Source: Stereum hirsutum FP-91666 SS1 | Taxonomy: Eukaryota > Basidiomycota > Agaricomycetes > Russulales > Stereaceae | Direction of reading: 5' to 3' | Assembly (NCBI RefSeq): GCF_000264905.1 | Contig: NW_006763145.1 | Span: 397,505-461,504, forward strand | DNA: 64,000 bases | In this document: positions 9,599 through 21,300 of the stretch, piece by piece | How positions within the stretch are numbered: position 1 is the first letter of the stretch | Layout: each line of letters starts with the position of its first letter | Position numbers and translations under genes: made by a program | The notes under the pieces: model-generated | Seen by the model: the letters and a program-made list of their open reading frames with translations, nothing else | What the model was told of the DNA's origin: nothing | The model's database searches: none

Positions 9599-12500
9599 AT
9601 GGCGGACAATGCGCCTCAATCAAGTCTGCAGTCAACGTGAGCACTGGTCGTTTCTCTCCGATTCTATGGCCTTTGAAGTCTCCTGCTGTTCGGAAAGCGG
9701 CGAGTCGACCACGCTTGGCACACCCATCGATCAGCAGCAGCATATGATGGAAAATATCCTCAAACAGCAAAAGAAGATGATGGATGAAATTCTGAATAAG
9801 CAGAATGAGATGGCGGACGCCATTCTCAATAGACAAAGTGAAATGATGGAGCGCCAAATCAAATCAATCGGTAGAGATTTTACTGGTATGCTTGTCTGAA
9901 TTGCTAAACACTTACAATCTTCCAGAGAAACTCTCGAATAACAGTATGTCATTGTTTAATCCTCGAGCGATAGCTCGATATCAGGCTCGTTGAATTTCTA
10001 TCAGCTGATATATCTCAAATACAACGCCCACAGCACAGCAGCCTCCGCGAATTTACTATGCCAAGGAGACTAACGGCTGGACTCCTGTCTTGTCGAACAT
10101 TGCCAGAAGCAGTAGCATTAAACCTGAATTGGAATCTTGGAAGGACACATTGGATACCCTACTGATCTTTGTCAGGCTTTTTGCATTACTCACGACATCC
10201 GCTTTGTCTCACCTTATCTTTCCAGATTGCTCTTTTTTCTGCCATTGTGACTTCATTTCTGGTTCCGGCATTGGCGGGGCTCTCGCAGGACCCTGCAGAG
10301 CGTACGAACGAACTGGTTTCTAACCTTACAGAAGTCATCATCCAGCTCAGCCAGGGGCAGACATCTTCATTGGATTTCCCGGAATCGATCCCGTTCAACC
10401 CAAACCCTGGTGTTATTCGACAAGTTGTCTTCTGGACGCTTTCTCTCTTGACAAGTGTAAGTTGTGTCTTCTCTTTGATAAATAATAATATCTTCCACTT
10501 TTCACCGCAAATTTCTAGGTCTCCATCGCATCCCTAGCTGTCATCCAACGGACCTATCCCGCTTCCATAGCTCGAGTCTCCCGCGAGACAACTGAAGCTC
10601 ACAACAAGCTAATCATGATGCTCGTTCGATGGACGGAATCAACCCGTCTCCTTAAACCTGCCGTTGACGCATTGCCGTACATCTTGATCATTGCTGTGGT
10701 TCTCTTTATTGCTGGCCTCCTGAACACCGTATTCGCGAGCGCTTTTGCGCTATCACCTATCCCAAAGCCCGTGTTCGCCGCCGGCGTCATATCTTCTGTT
10801 ATCGTGGGCTTCTGCGGTGCTGCGATCATCCAAACCATCTTCTTTGGCCTCGCTCCAGTCCAAATGCGATTTCTGTACCCGGTATATATCTGGGATACCA
10901 TTAGTAAATGGTATGACACGGCCAGAGCTGCCGCTTCGTGGCAAAACTTCCAACGCATGTTGCGGTACATACCAAAAATCTATAGGCGTCACCAGTTATC
11001 TACACCGACGGAGACTATGGTACTGGAGGCCTACCATACTATGCTTGTGAACACATACGACCACCATGATACAGCCAAGATCGCAGGCTCTTTATGGGGC
11101 ATAATTCAGCCCACCGTACTGCAATCAAAGCATACGGAAAAGGTCACCCAAATCATCGTTGACCTTCTTTTGCCAGAATATGGCGAAAAGGCCAATTCAA
11201 CGTGTGCATTTACGATCATAAAATATTACAGTACGTTTTATTCTACCTATGACTATTCTCCAGGAATATATAGCTCACTGTTCAAAACACTGTTGATTTT
11301 TACCTTAGGGTACCTAGACCCGAATGACCAACACTTCTCCCTCCTACAACGTCAGAGGGCCAGAATAATCAAAGCACTATGCACTGCACTCGAGACCGAT
11401 TACAATGAATACCCGCGTCGTGAAGCCTCAGAGAGATTGTGGACTTCCCCATACATGGAGGCTCTGGCCACCATTCATCTCCTAGAGAGCTCAGAGGATA
11501 ATTGCCATGATGCACCCTGTATGCTTTTACTTTTCGCTGAGCTAGGTTCTGGGTTAGAGACAGAACTCCGTCAAGTCCAAGCTCTAGCAGCGAGCAGCCT
11601 GTTTTATACTCAGTGTGTGGTAGCAGGGGTCCCTCAAAACCCTTCAGGAGACCCACTCTCAGGAAACCCACTCTCTGTCCTATTTGGGTCTATGGGTGAC
11701 CTTCGAAGTCATCCGATCTTCAAGAATCGCCAAAACATGATTGCCCTGATAGATTCCTGGAATGCCTATAGAGATATGACAGACAGTGCCCAATTGACGG
11801 ACATCGACACTGCCCTTCGAGAATTATGTCGATGTCTCTCTCGTCGTGGATTGCAGGTGTTCGCCGAAGCAGCACTTGAACAGGCACAAAAGTTCAGGAC
11901 CAATGAACCTCTCGTGACACAACTGCTTGATGCCGTCGCCCTCTTCCGTCTGAGAGAAACCGATCCTGACCCTAGGTCTTACTCAGATATCGTCTCCCGA
12001 GTAATCTCTCTCGCCGAAGACGTCCTCGGTGCACCCACAGCTATGTCCTCCGAGCTGCGGGAGGGCATCATAGCAGTTGTCCAAAACATGGCCCACCGAT
12101 TAGAAGACAAGGCGGCTTGGGCTAGAGAGACTACGACACAAGACCAAGAGGCTTGGGTAAAGGAGCCTATGGCAAAAGTGACTTCGGCTGATGGGGAAGT
12201 GACCAGGAATACGGTGGTTGAAGGGGTGAAATCTGCTAAATGGGCCAGAGTGATTTTGGCTGACGTCACGAGAGCCAAAGCAATTTTGAAGGATCTGCCC
12301 AAGGCCGAAGCGATTCTCGCTGATGCGAAAAGAAGGCTGGAGCAACTGACCGTGCCTGACTCGAATTCACAAAGGGGACATCTGCAGGAGGACGTTCACG
12401 CAGTAAATGAACAGGCCAGAAGAGCTATTCTCGCAGCCTTTCCAGCAACGCCTGTACCACCAGCTCCTGCTCAAACAACACCTGAGCAAGCGGTGGCCGT

Positions 12501-12648
12501 TCCAGCCACGTCTGGATCCTCAACATCTGCGCCAGCAGCACCTGCACCGGCAGCCCATACACCAGCAGGGGCTGCACCGGCGGGGCCTGCACCGGCAGAA
12601 CCTACACCAGCAGCCCTTGCATCAGCAGCGCCGGATGAACATGCCTGA
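9599..12648 (+). CDS. DUF6535-type membrane protein
   Basis: Six exons: 9599-9636, 9698-9885, 9926-9943, 10034-10170, 10226-10456, 10519-12648; 913 aa, in phase throughout. An N-terminal Met/Gln-rich coiled-coil stretch (MMENILKQQKKMMDEILNK) precedes the DUF6535 core: SWKDTLDTLLIFIALFSAIV with TSFLVPALAGL, then VVFWTLSLLTSVSIASLAVI and ALPYILIIAVVLFIAGLLNT, giving about four hydrophobic membrane segments. A long soluble region follows, and the C-terminus is a Pro/Ala-rich repeat (PAPAAHTPAGAAPAGPAPAE). The domain is abundant in agaricomycetes and has no established function. Two introns are unusual (40 nt at 9886; donor GTCAGG at 10171), so the small third exon is less certain. Confidence 0.8.
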
Positions 12649-12799
12649 GGAAGGTACGCAGGAGTTCTTTGTAATACTTAACATCTCGCTGTCGCTAACG
12701 AGTCGCCACCATGAAAGACGCAGACGATAGACCCCCCGAACACATTCCACCTCGTGCATCCGGAATTGTAGATTCGAGCAGGGCGAAATAGTTGGGCAT

Positions 12800-12974
12800 C
12801 GAAACGTAAACGCACCGACTCGGAGAAGTGTACAATTTTGTAGGATTAGTTTGGGCAGGACGGGTTTTCTTGGATTGGGTAAAGCGAAACGTCAAAGAAA
12901 CGGCTCGGAGAAGTGTACGATTGGGTATTATGGTCTGTTCTGTCAGGACGTGTTTTTTTCTTGGATTGGGAAAG
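12800..12974 (+). repeat. Imperfect tandem repeat, two units of 85-90 bp
   Basis: CGAAACGT begins 12800 and 12885. Each unit contains CTCGGAGAAGTGTAC and a run to CTTGGATTGGG(T/A)AAAG. The sequence between these anchors has diverged. Confidence 0.65.
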
Positions 12975-13096
12975 GATGCTGTTGTATGCATATAGGAGGC
13001 GAGACGAGGAAGTCTAGTATCCGCCAATGGATGTGCTGTTACGAGATATCACGAGGGATGGGGTTGATGGGCTTTGCCAGACGGCATTGAACATCA

Positions 13097-13500
13097 TCAG
13101 CCCTCAAGCAGGCCAGTCGGACTGTATCCACGACGATGCCAAAGGACGAAGTCTAACGAACTTCAAAGACGACTTTAGACTATGCTGATTCCCGTCGACC
13201 CTCATCGGAGCTCAGAAGACCCTGCGTAAAGCATTGGCAGCCGAGTCCCTGAGGTTCAACATGCCCCAATAGATCGTATCGTCAAACTACACCGAGCATC
13301 GTCAGCCCTCGAGTCTAAGATAGTCAGACCAGACCGAGTTCGAGCTCGCGACAATCGGTTCGTGACAACACCAGAAGACGACGTTCAGGGACCGTTTCAG
13401 ACCATGCTGATTCTCGTCGAGCATTGTCCGAGTTTGGGAAACACAGTGTATGTACAGCACTCGCAGCCGTGCCACTTCATCCGAAAGAAACGGAAACCAG
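13097..13500 (+). repeat. Imperfect direct repeat, period about 205 bp
   Basis: TCAGCCCTC begins 13097 and 13302. Aligned landmarks follow in both units: AGTCTAA, AGACGAC, TTTCAGACCATGCTGATT versus TTTAGACTATGCTGATT, and CGTCGA. The divergence is high and frames are broken, so this looks like old duplicated non-coding or decayed sequence. The rest of 12975-13800 shows no gene. Confidence 0.5.
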
Positions 13501-13799
13501 AGCTCGGAAACGAACATCAGTATTAGGAGCTTTTCGTTCGTTCGTCGAGATATACGAACTATCCGTAAATCATTGTGAACCCTGAAGACGCATCGCGTTG
13601 CTCAAGGTCCTGATTACGACTCGAAAAGTACGCCTGAAGCAGGGTGTATGATGGACGAGGAGACTTCAGAACAACGCTTGTGGCGAGATGCCGAGGTTCG
13701 AAAGTGGTCCCAAAGTATGCGATGCAACTCAAGCGCGATACGACTACGGGCGTCGCAGCACTGTACGGTGTGGCCCACATCAGGACATTGCCACTGCTG

Positions 13800-15353
13800 A
13801 GCTTGACAAAAGAATTCACTGTATGACGGTTCGTGGTTCGCGGTATGCTTCGCGGGTTGCAATTGCTTTTGGCCCGAGGAAGAGTAATGCACCCGTGGTG
13901 GGAATCATGTCTGGGGCTGGGTTGTCCGTAGACGATGATGTCAACGAACGGCGAAGAGTCAAATCACCTCAGAGTCCAAGCTCGGCTCCAAATCCAAGTT
14001 AGGGTCCCAGTCCTTGACTCAGTCATCGACGAGTGGATCAGCTAGCGCTGAAATCGTAGACGACGGAGACATGAGCCACTAGTCGTGGTCTCAAACGCTC
14101 AAAGGTCTGCGCATCACCGGCACTGTCACGACTACATACAAACAGCACTTCCTGTCTCGCAGCGTCCACTTCACAGGCTGACTCGACTAGAAGAGATCTA
14201 TGGAGGTTCGGACTTACCGAGTTTCATGAGTTACATAGAGGGGCTGGCCGATCAATGGGTCGAGTTAGTGCAGTCCGGGAACTCGAACGGAGGCGGTGGA
14301 GGAAGAATGTTGCGGAATAGAAATGTCGCCCGTCGAGTCGATGAAGCGAGATGTCTTGGAGTGCACAGTTTGTGCTGTGTACTGTGTACTGCGTGTATGA
14401 TGGATAGATGGTGGATAACGGCGGGTGAATAAGGACAGAGTCTTCCTAGGTGAGAAGCCCATTAGTCGGTGAAGCTTGATGTTTTGGACGGGTCTGCTGT
14501 GTACTAACTGCGCGCATTGATGATGGGTGGGGGAAAGTTAGGATCAGGTATCAGTGCATTTTACTGGGGATAAACGAAAAGGAAAGGTAGGCAAGAATGA
14601 CGTACGAGAAAAGGTCGAACATACGACCGGAGTCGCTGGGATTGGAGATCGTGTGTTCAAAAGATCGAGTTGATATATTGCCAGCACACGAGGTGCTGGC
14701 GAAACAAGTCTTGCATAGAATATAATACTCTACGCTGAAAAGTTCCATACAACAAACGCCTTGCAAGGACTAAGAAAGCATCTATTCCGCAAATCAAGCT
14801 ACGGAAAGACAAACTGAGAAGAGAGAAGAGATGTATGTCCCCAAACTACGAGCCCAGCACTCACCCCATGCCCAAAGGAGGACAGGAAACTGAGCTCAAC
14901 TCTATAGAGACGATACGCACGAGCGTCCTTTGACCCGCGTACTTCGGAACGAAGCACATCGGAAGGACGTGGTTCGTGCGCATAATGTTCCACGACCGTA
15001 ACAGGTCTCCATACTGAGATTGTACCAACCGTGAGGAAGGTGGGATGGAGACCTTGACTGGGTCGTGGGGATGCAGCGAGAAATAAAGAATACGAGAGGT
15101 TCACAAGTGGGTTCAAAACAATATGGGATTGAGGGTACGTGGACGAGTGGAAGAAAAAAAGGGAAATGACGGCTCGGCTATATACCCCCGAATTGAATCT
15201 CCGCCCGAACTGGATGCGTCCCCGTCATTACGCGCTCTTGGCCTGTTCCGTACCAGCGCGATAACCGTCTTCTACTCATTGTCACCCGTATTTTCACCTA
15301 ATTTTCACCGACGATGGCGCAGTGGGGACAAGGCCAGGGCCAGGCAGGGTACC
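13800..15353 (+). repeat. Segmental duplication, copy B, containing the intersectin promoter
   Basis: Partner of 1940-3534, with the same order of shared blocks. This copy continues into the full intersectin-like gene, so it is likely the parental locus. The block at about 14830-15065 is nearly identical to 3005-3240 and also resembles the inverted copy at 56845-57150. Confidence 0.85.
15176..15190 (+). promoter_or_regulatory. TATA-like sequence of the intersectin-like gene
   Basis: GGCTATATACCCCC lies about 130 bases before the ATG at 15314 and is preserved in the duplicated copy near 3355. Position and sequence fit a TATA element, but no transcript start is known. Confidence 0.45.
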
Positions 15354-18300
15354 AATACCCAATGCAGACCGGCTTCCCCGGCCAAAACCCGTCGTTCCAA
15401 CAGCCCCAACAGACAGGCTTTCCAGGCCTGCAAGCGCAACCGACAGGCTTCCCCGGCCAACGACCGCCTTTCCAACAACCTCAGCAGACCGGATTTCCAG
15501 GATTGCAGCCCCAGCAGACCGGCTTCCCCGGCATGGCCGGAGGCTACGCGCAACAGCAGCGCCCGCCTCCGCCGCCGGTCCCGCCTCTCCCCTCGAGCGG
15601 ATTTCTCGGCGCTCAGCAGCAGCAGCAGGCCCAGAGCCGATTCATGTCGCCTTCGCCGTCTGGGATTATGCCCCAGCAGACCGGGTTCCCTGGTGCTGGA
15701 GGCATGGGCGGTGGAGGGCTGCAGCCTTTGGTTCCCCAGATCACGGGCTTCGTCGACCCGAGGCTGCAGATGATGGCGAGCACGTTCTTGCCCGCGAACG
15801 CCTCCGCGCCGTACAACCCCGCTGGCGCGCCACAGCTGCTTCAGCCCCAGCAGCAGCTCGGCGGGCTCTCGCTCCAGCAGAGCTTTCAGCAGCACAATCA
15901 GGAGGTCAAGGGCACCAGTGCGCCGAGGGTGCCGTGGGCGCTGTCCCAGGGCGAGAAGAAGAGCTATGATAAGATATTTAGGGCTTGGGACGCGGCGGGG
16001 ACGGGCTTTATTGATGGGAGCACCGCGATTGAGGTCTTTGGACAGAGTGGGCTGGATAAGAATGATCTCGCGAGGATTTGGTGAGTTTCTTTGCTTGTTC
16101 AAGGCTCTGCCGCGTCTATACGCCACCACGCAAGCGTATGCCCCTGTCGACCGATATTCCGTCTCCTGCGTTTCTACTTTACGCGTTTGCGGTCTCTGGG
16201 ACTTGTCCCACGCCACATCATCCTGAGTCTCGCCATCAATGGTGTAGCCTCTACCACAAACATCCATATTTCTATCTTCAACCATTTTGTCCTCATCATA
16301 CATCGCTCATGACTGACCACCACCTTGTTCCACAGGACACTCGCCGACGGAGACAACCGCGGTAAACTCAACATGGCCGAATTCCACGTCGCCATGGGTT
16401 TGATCTACAGAAGTAATTATTCTCTCATTTCTTTACGCGCACGTCTCCCCATCCATCAACTCTTCATCAAGTGAACTTTGCCCCATTCGCACCCATCTAC
16501 CCACCCACCCACCCATCCGTCCATCTATCCACTCATATCTCTGCATCCGTCCGCCCACCCTTCTCCCTGATCCAAAACAACTAACAATCCCTCTTCACCC
16601 AACCTCCCGACCCTAGAACTCAACGGCAACGAAATCCCCGACACCCTCCCCCCCGAGCTCATCCCCCCCTCGCACCGCGACCTCGACACCTCCGTCGACT
16701 TCCTCAAAGGCCTCCTCAAAAACGACGCCACAGCCCGCGCACGCTCCCCCTCCGCGCTCGACCCCTCCATCCCCATCTCGCGCCTCAAAGAACGTTCCTT
16801 CAACTCTTCTGGTGCACCAGGCGCCGGCTCGCGCCAAGACGCCACGGTGTATAAACATAGGGAGGATGATGCGCCGCCGGGGGGGTATTATACGCCCCGG
16901 AGTAGGCATTTGGATCGCAGTGCGGTGAGGACGGATAGGGAGAGGGAGGGAGGAGGGGGAAGGGGCGATTTGGAGGAGATGAAGAGGGCGTTGGAGGGGA
17001 CTGCGAAGATGCTTGATCGGGCTGGAGAGGAGTCACGGAATCGGACGGAGGAGGACGAGAAGCTGGATAGGGAGATGGAGGATTTGAGGTATCGCGTGAA
17101 GCGGGTGCAGGAGGATTTGGAGTATGCGGCGAGGAGTGGACGGAAGGGGGCGAGGGAGGACGAGGAGAGGAGGAGGTTGGAGAGGGAGTTGATGGGGTTG
17201 TTGTATGAGAGGATTCCGGAGGTGGAGAGGAAGATTGAGGAGAGGGAGGTGAAGAGGGAGAGGGAGAAGAGGGAGTGGGACCGTGAGAGGGATAGGAGGA
17301 ATGACAGGTTTGGGAGGTATGATGATCGCGACCGCGACCGCGATTACCCCAGCTATTCGTCGTCCTCGAGGAACGAGGACAGACCGCGGTACGACCGCTA
17401 TGAGCGAGACAGAGACAGGGACTCTCCCTATGACCGTGACCGCGACCGCGACCGTGGATACGACAGAGACCGCGATCGTGACCGTGACGCTCCCTCAACC
17501 CGTTCCCCACCCCCCGCCCCACCCGCTCCCTCTCTCTCCTCAATCTCCAAACCTCCCCCCGCCCCACCCGCGCCCTCCTCCGCCCCGCCCCTCCGCTCTA
17601 CCACGCCCTCCAACAAAGCCATGACCCCCGAAGAGCGCAAGGCCTTCATCCGCGCCGAGGCCCAACGGCGGATGGAAGAACGCATGGCCGCTCTCGGGCT
17701 CCCCGTTCCCAACGCTGCAAGCTCACCGCGCGTAGACACGAGTGTGGAGGATAGGTTGGCGAGCGAGAAGAGGGAGGCGGAGGAGAAGGCGAAGGAGGCG
17801 GAGAAGGCGGCGGAGGAGAGGGAGAGAGCGAGGAGGGAGAGGTTGGAAGGTGAAAAGGCGATCAAGGAGGGCAGGTCGCCTTCCTCTACTGCACCGACTC
17901 CGCCTGTGAGTGCGGTTGGGAAGGCGGCGCCTCCTCCGCCTGTTAAGCCGAGGGCTCCGGCGCCACCGCCACCGAGGAAGAGCGCGCTCGTGAATCGGGG
18001 GGCTCCGGCGCCTTCGCCTGTGGCACCTACTCCGCCCGCTGCTGCTGCACCTACTCCTCCAGCGCCGGCTCCTGTCAAACAAGAAGATCCGGAAGAAGTA
18101 GCTTTCCGTGCGCGTGAGGAACGGCTCAGGAAACAGAGAGAAGAGCGGCTCGCACGTCAACGACAGCTCGAGGCCGAAGAAGCGGAAGAGGCTCGACGTG
18201 AACAACAAGAAGCCGAAGAAGCGGCCCGACGAGCTCAGGTGGACGAGAAAGCGGAAGAACAGAGGAGGATCAAGGAGGAGAGGGAGGCGAAGATCAGACA

Positions 18301-21300
18301 GATGGAGGAGGAGGAGGCGGAGGAGGCGAGGAGGGCGGAGGAGGAGTTTCAGAGGAGGAAGGAGGCGAGGTCGAGGGCTTCGACGCCTAAGCCTCCGAGT
18401 TCTGCTCCTCCTGCTGCGGCTGCTGGTGTGGCTTCCCCGCCGCCACCGCCGCCTCCTCCACCCCCGCCGGTTATGGCGAGCCCACCGTCGGAGAAGGGAA
18501 AGAATAATCCGTTCAATCGGCTTGGTGGTGGTGCTGCCGCCGCCCCCGCGGCACCCACTCCCCCGGCTCTGAACGGTTCGAGCACCAATCCCTTCTTCAA
18601 ATCCAACCCTCCCCCCACTTCATCCGCATCTCCCTCCATCCCCGCGCCCCCGAAATCGCCCGGCCCTCCCCCCGTCAAGACTCCGTACACGACCGCTCCC
18701 GGTGCGGGCGACAGCAGCGACGACGACTGGGGCGACGTGCGCGAGAAGGACGACGACGAGAGTTCGGACGATGAGCTGGACTCGAGCAGGGATACGAGGA
18801 ATAAACTCGCGCAGCAGTTGTTCGGGAGCATCTTACCGCCCGCGAGGCCTCAGTCCGCTGCTCCTGGTGGTGGTGGTGGTGGTGGAAACGCGAGCACGCC
18901 AAAGCAGCCGTCGACGCCTGTTGCGCCGACGCCGCCGCCTCCGCCTCCGAGCGCGCCTCCTGCTTTCAATCCCGACATTAGCAGCGGTGGTGGAATTCCG
19001 CCGCCGCCGCCTCCCCCTGCGCCTCCGATGGCCCCAATGGCCCCTCCCCCTCCCATGGCACCTCCCGCTCCCTCAGGACCTGGACCAGCACCAGCCGCCG
19101 CGGGGGGTCGTGGCGCGCTCCTGAGCGCGATACAGGGCGGAGCGAGGTTGAGGAAGGCGGTCACGAATGATCGCAGTGCGGCTCCGGTGGGAGGGAAGGT
19201 TTTGGGCGATGCGGCACCGCCGGAGCATATTAAGGTGAATATACCCGTTGCGCCGCCTTCGCCTCCGCGTGCGCATGTGCCTGTTCCGGATGTTGGGCAG
19301 GGACAGGGAGAGGAGGAGGGGATGGGGATGGGGATGTCGATGTCGAGGGAGACGACGAATTCGACGAATAGGCAGAGTGTGGATTGGTATGCTGGTTTGG
19401 CGGCGGATAATGATCATTCGAGGGCGATGACGAGGGAGACGACGTTGGCGAGTATGAATGAGGAAGAGGAGGAGGGGGATGTGGGGAATGGGCATGCGAA
19501 TGCGGTGCCGCATATTCAGGTCGCGCCGGCGGAGGGTGAGGAGAGCGACCCGTTGGAGGATGTGGATAGGGGTGTGGAGTATAGGGTGAGGTCGTTGTAT
19601 GCATACGAGGGGCAGAGGGCGGAGGATCTATGTGAGTTTTTCTTTTTTCGACTGTCGTGTGCATGAACGCTGACTGTCGTTGTGAATAGCTTTCGGAGAG
19701 AACCTAATTCTGACGGCGCATCCGTCCAAGTCTGGAGGTGATTGGTGGTACGGGACCGTCGTACGCGATGGAAAGTCCGGATTCTTCCCTAAGACATACG
19801 TGCAGTCTGTCGATGTCGGTGCGTAGATGCCTCCAATATCTCCCTCCTTCTGTATCTTGATCTTCGTCTTCCTTTGCAGTGAAAGCCCGCGCCGCGTACT
19901 CATACGCTGGCGCCGGTGATGCCGACGAGCTCCCCTTCGTCGAAGGCGACGTCCTCTCCATCGTGGACCAAAGCGCAGATGACTGGTGGAAGGCGGAACA
20001 AGGCGGAGTGGTCTTCATCGTGCCCGCGGCGTATCTCGAAGTCGTAGAGGGTTAGTTTTGTCAAATACTCATCGTCATCATCCCCATCTTGAGTGCTCCT
20101 GTTCACATTCTTTTATTGGTCGGCTGGGAACACACAGGCTAAAATACGCTCTTTTTTTTTTGTTTCTTTTTCTCCCTCCTCGCTCGCTCCTAATCATCAT
20201 CATCATCTTTCTTGTTTCGAATGAACAATGAATGTTATACCTCGAATACAAAAAATGCGGGATGCTTCCGTTTTTTCACCTCTTTGATTCTGTGCATTGT
20301 GACCCTCAACTTGCTGGACATTTTCAGGTCTCGGAAGCACAAATAATGAGGCCTCCAATACGGTGATTCTCACGGCTAACCCTGACGCACAAGCACCCAA
20401 CAGAGACGCCGTTCCATCCTTTCCTAACCAGGCCATGACAGAGTCCGGGAATGAGCCCGTCTCGAACCATGTCCAGGGTACGGGGTCCTATAGCGACGAT
20501 GAAGAGGACGACGACACGGAGTCGGATTCGGAGTACCACTCGTTCGACGACTCGGATACGGACACCAACGACGCCCATGCTCAGGGGGACGAAGAAAAGC
20601 GTAAGGCCGAGCGCGAGGCGCGGGCTCTCGAGCGGCAGAGGGTGCTGGAAGCCGCAGGTCTAATCGTGAAACAGGACGGTCGGAAACCCCCTCCCAGGCC
20701 CGTGAGACGAAAAGCGCTCTTGGCCACTACACCCGCCAAAACGCACCGCAAACCTCCGGCGCCACCCCAGACTTCCGGTCCTTCGAGCATCCCGCAAGGA
20801 CAAGAAGAAGATTTCGACCGACGGTTGTCGCAGATATCTGCGTCGTCCGAATTTTCTGGTAAGGAATTGCCTCCTGTCCCCGCTCCGGACTCCCCGCGCT
20901 CGCCCGAGGCTGGAGAGGATGCGGGCACTCGTCTGGATGATGCGTATGATCGGTATGAAGCGTTTAAAGCATCCATGGCGGATAGCAATCGCTGGTCTAT
21001 GGCTTCCACCACCACCGATGGCCTCAATGCTGGTGGTAGCGGTCCTAGTACCGTCCCTTCTTCCCCTGCTCCCTCGCTCTCCCTTCAGCCTAGTCGGTCC
21101 CATGACACGACGCTGTCGGCCCATTCGAGGACGGGGAGCGATACGACCTCTCGGTCGTATGGGTCTTCGTTGTTCCATTTGCTAGGGAGGAGCAGGACGC
21201 CTGTAGATGAGGCTGCAGAGAGGAGGACAATGCCGGTGATTTCGGGTCCTATTTTGAACGGGGACTTGACCTCGCCCTCTCGCGAAGGTGCGAACAGCCC

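Noticed and set aside
15305..16303. 332-codon minus-strand frame over the first intersectin exons
   Set aside because: Shadow of a GC-rich repetitive coding exon; the plus strand carries clear EH and TGFPG features. The same applies to other long antisense frames at 16800-21400.
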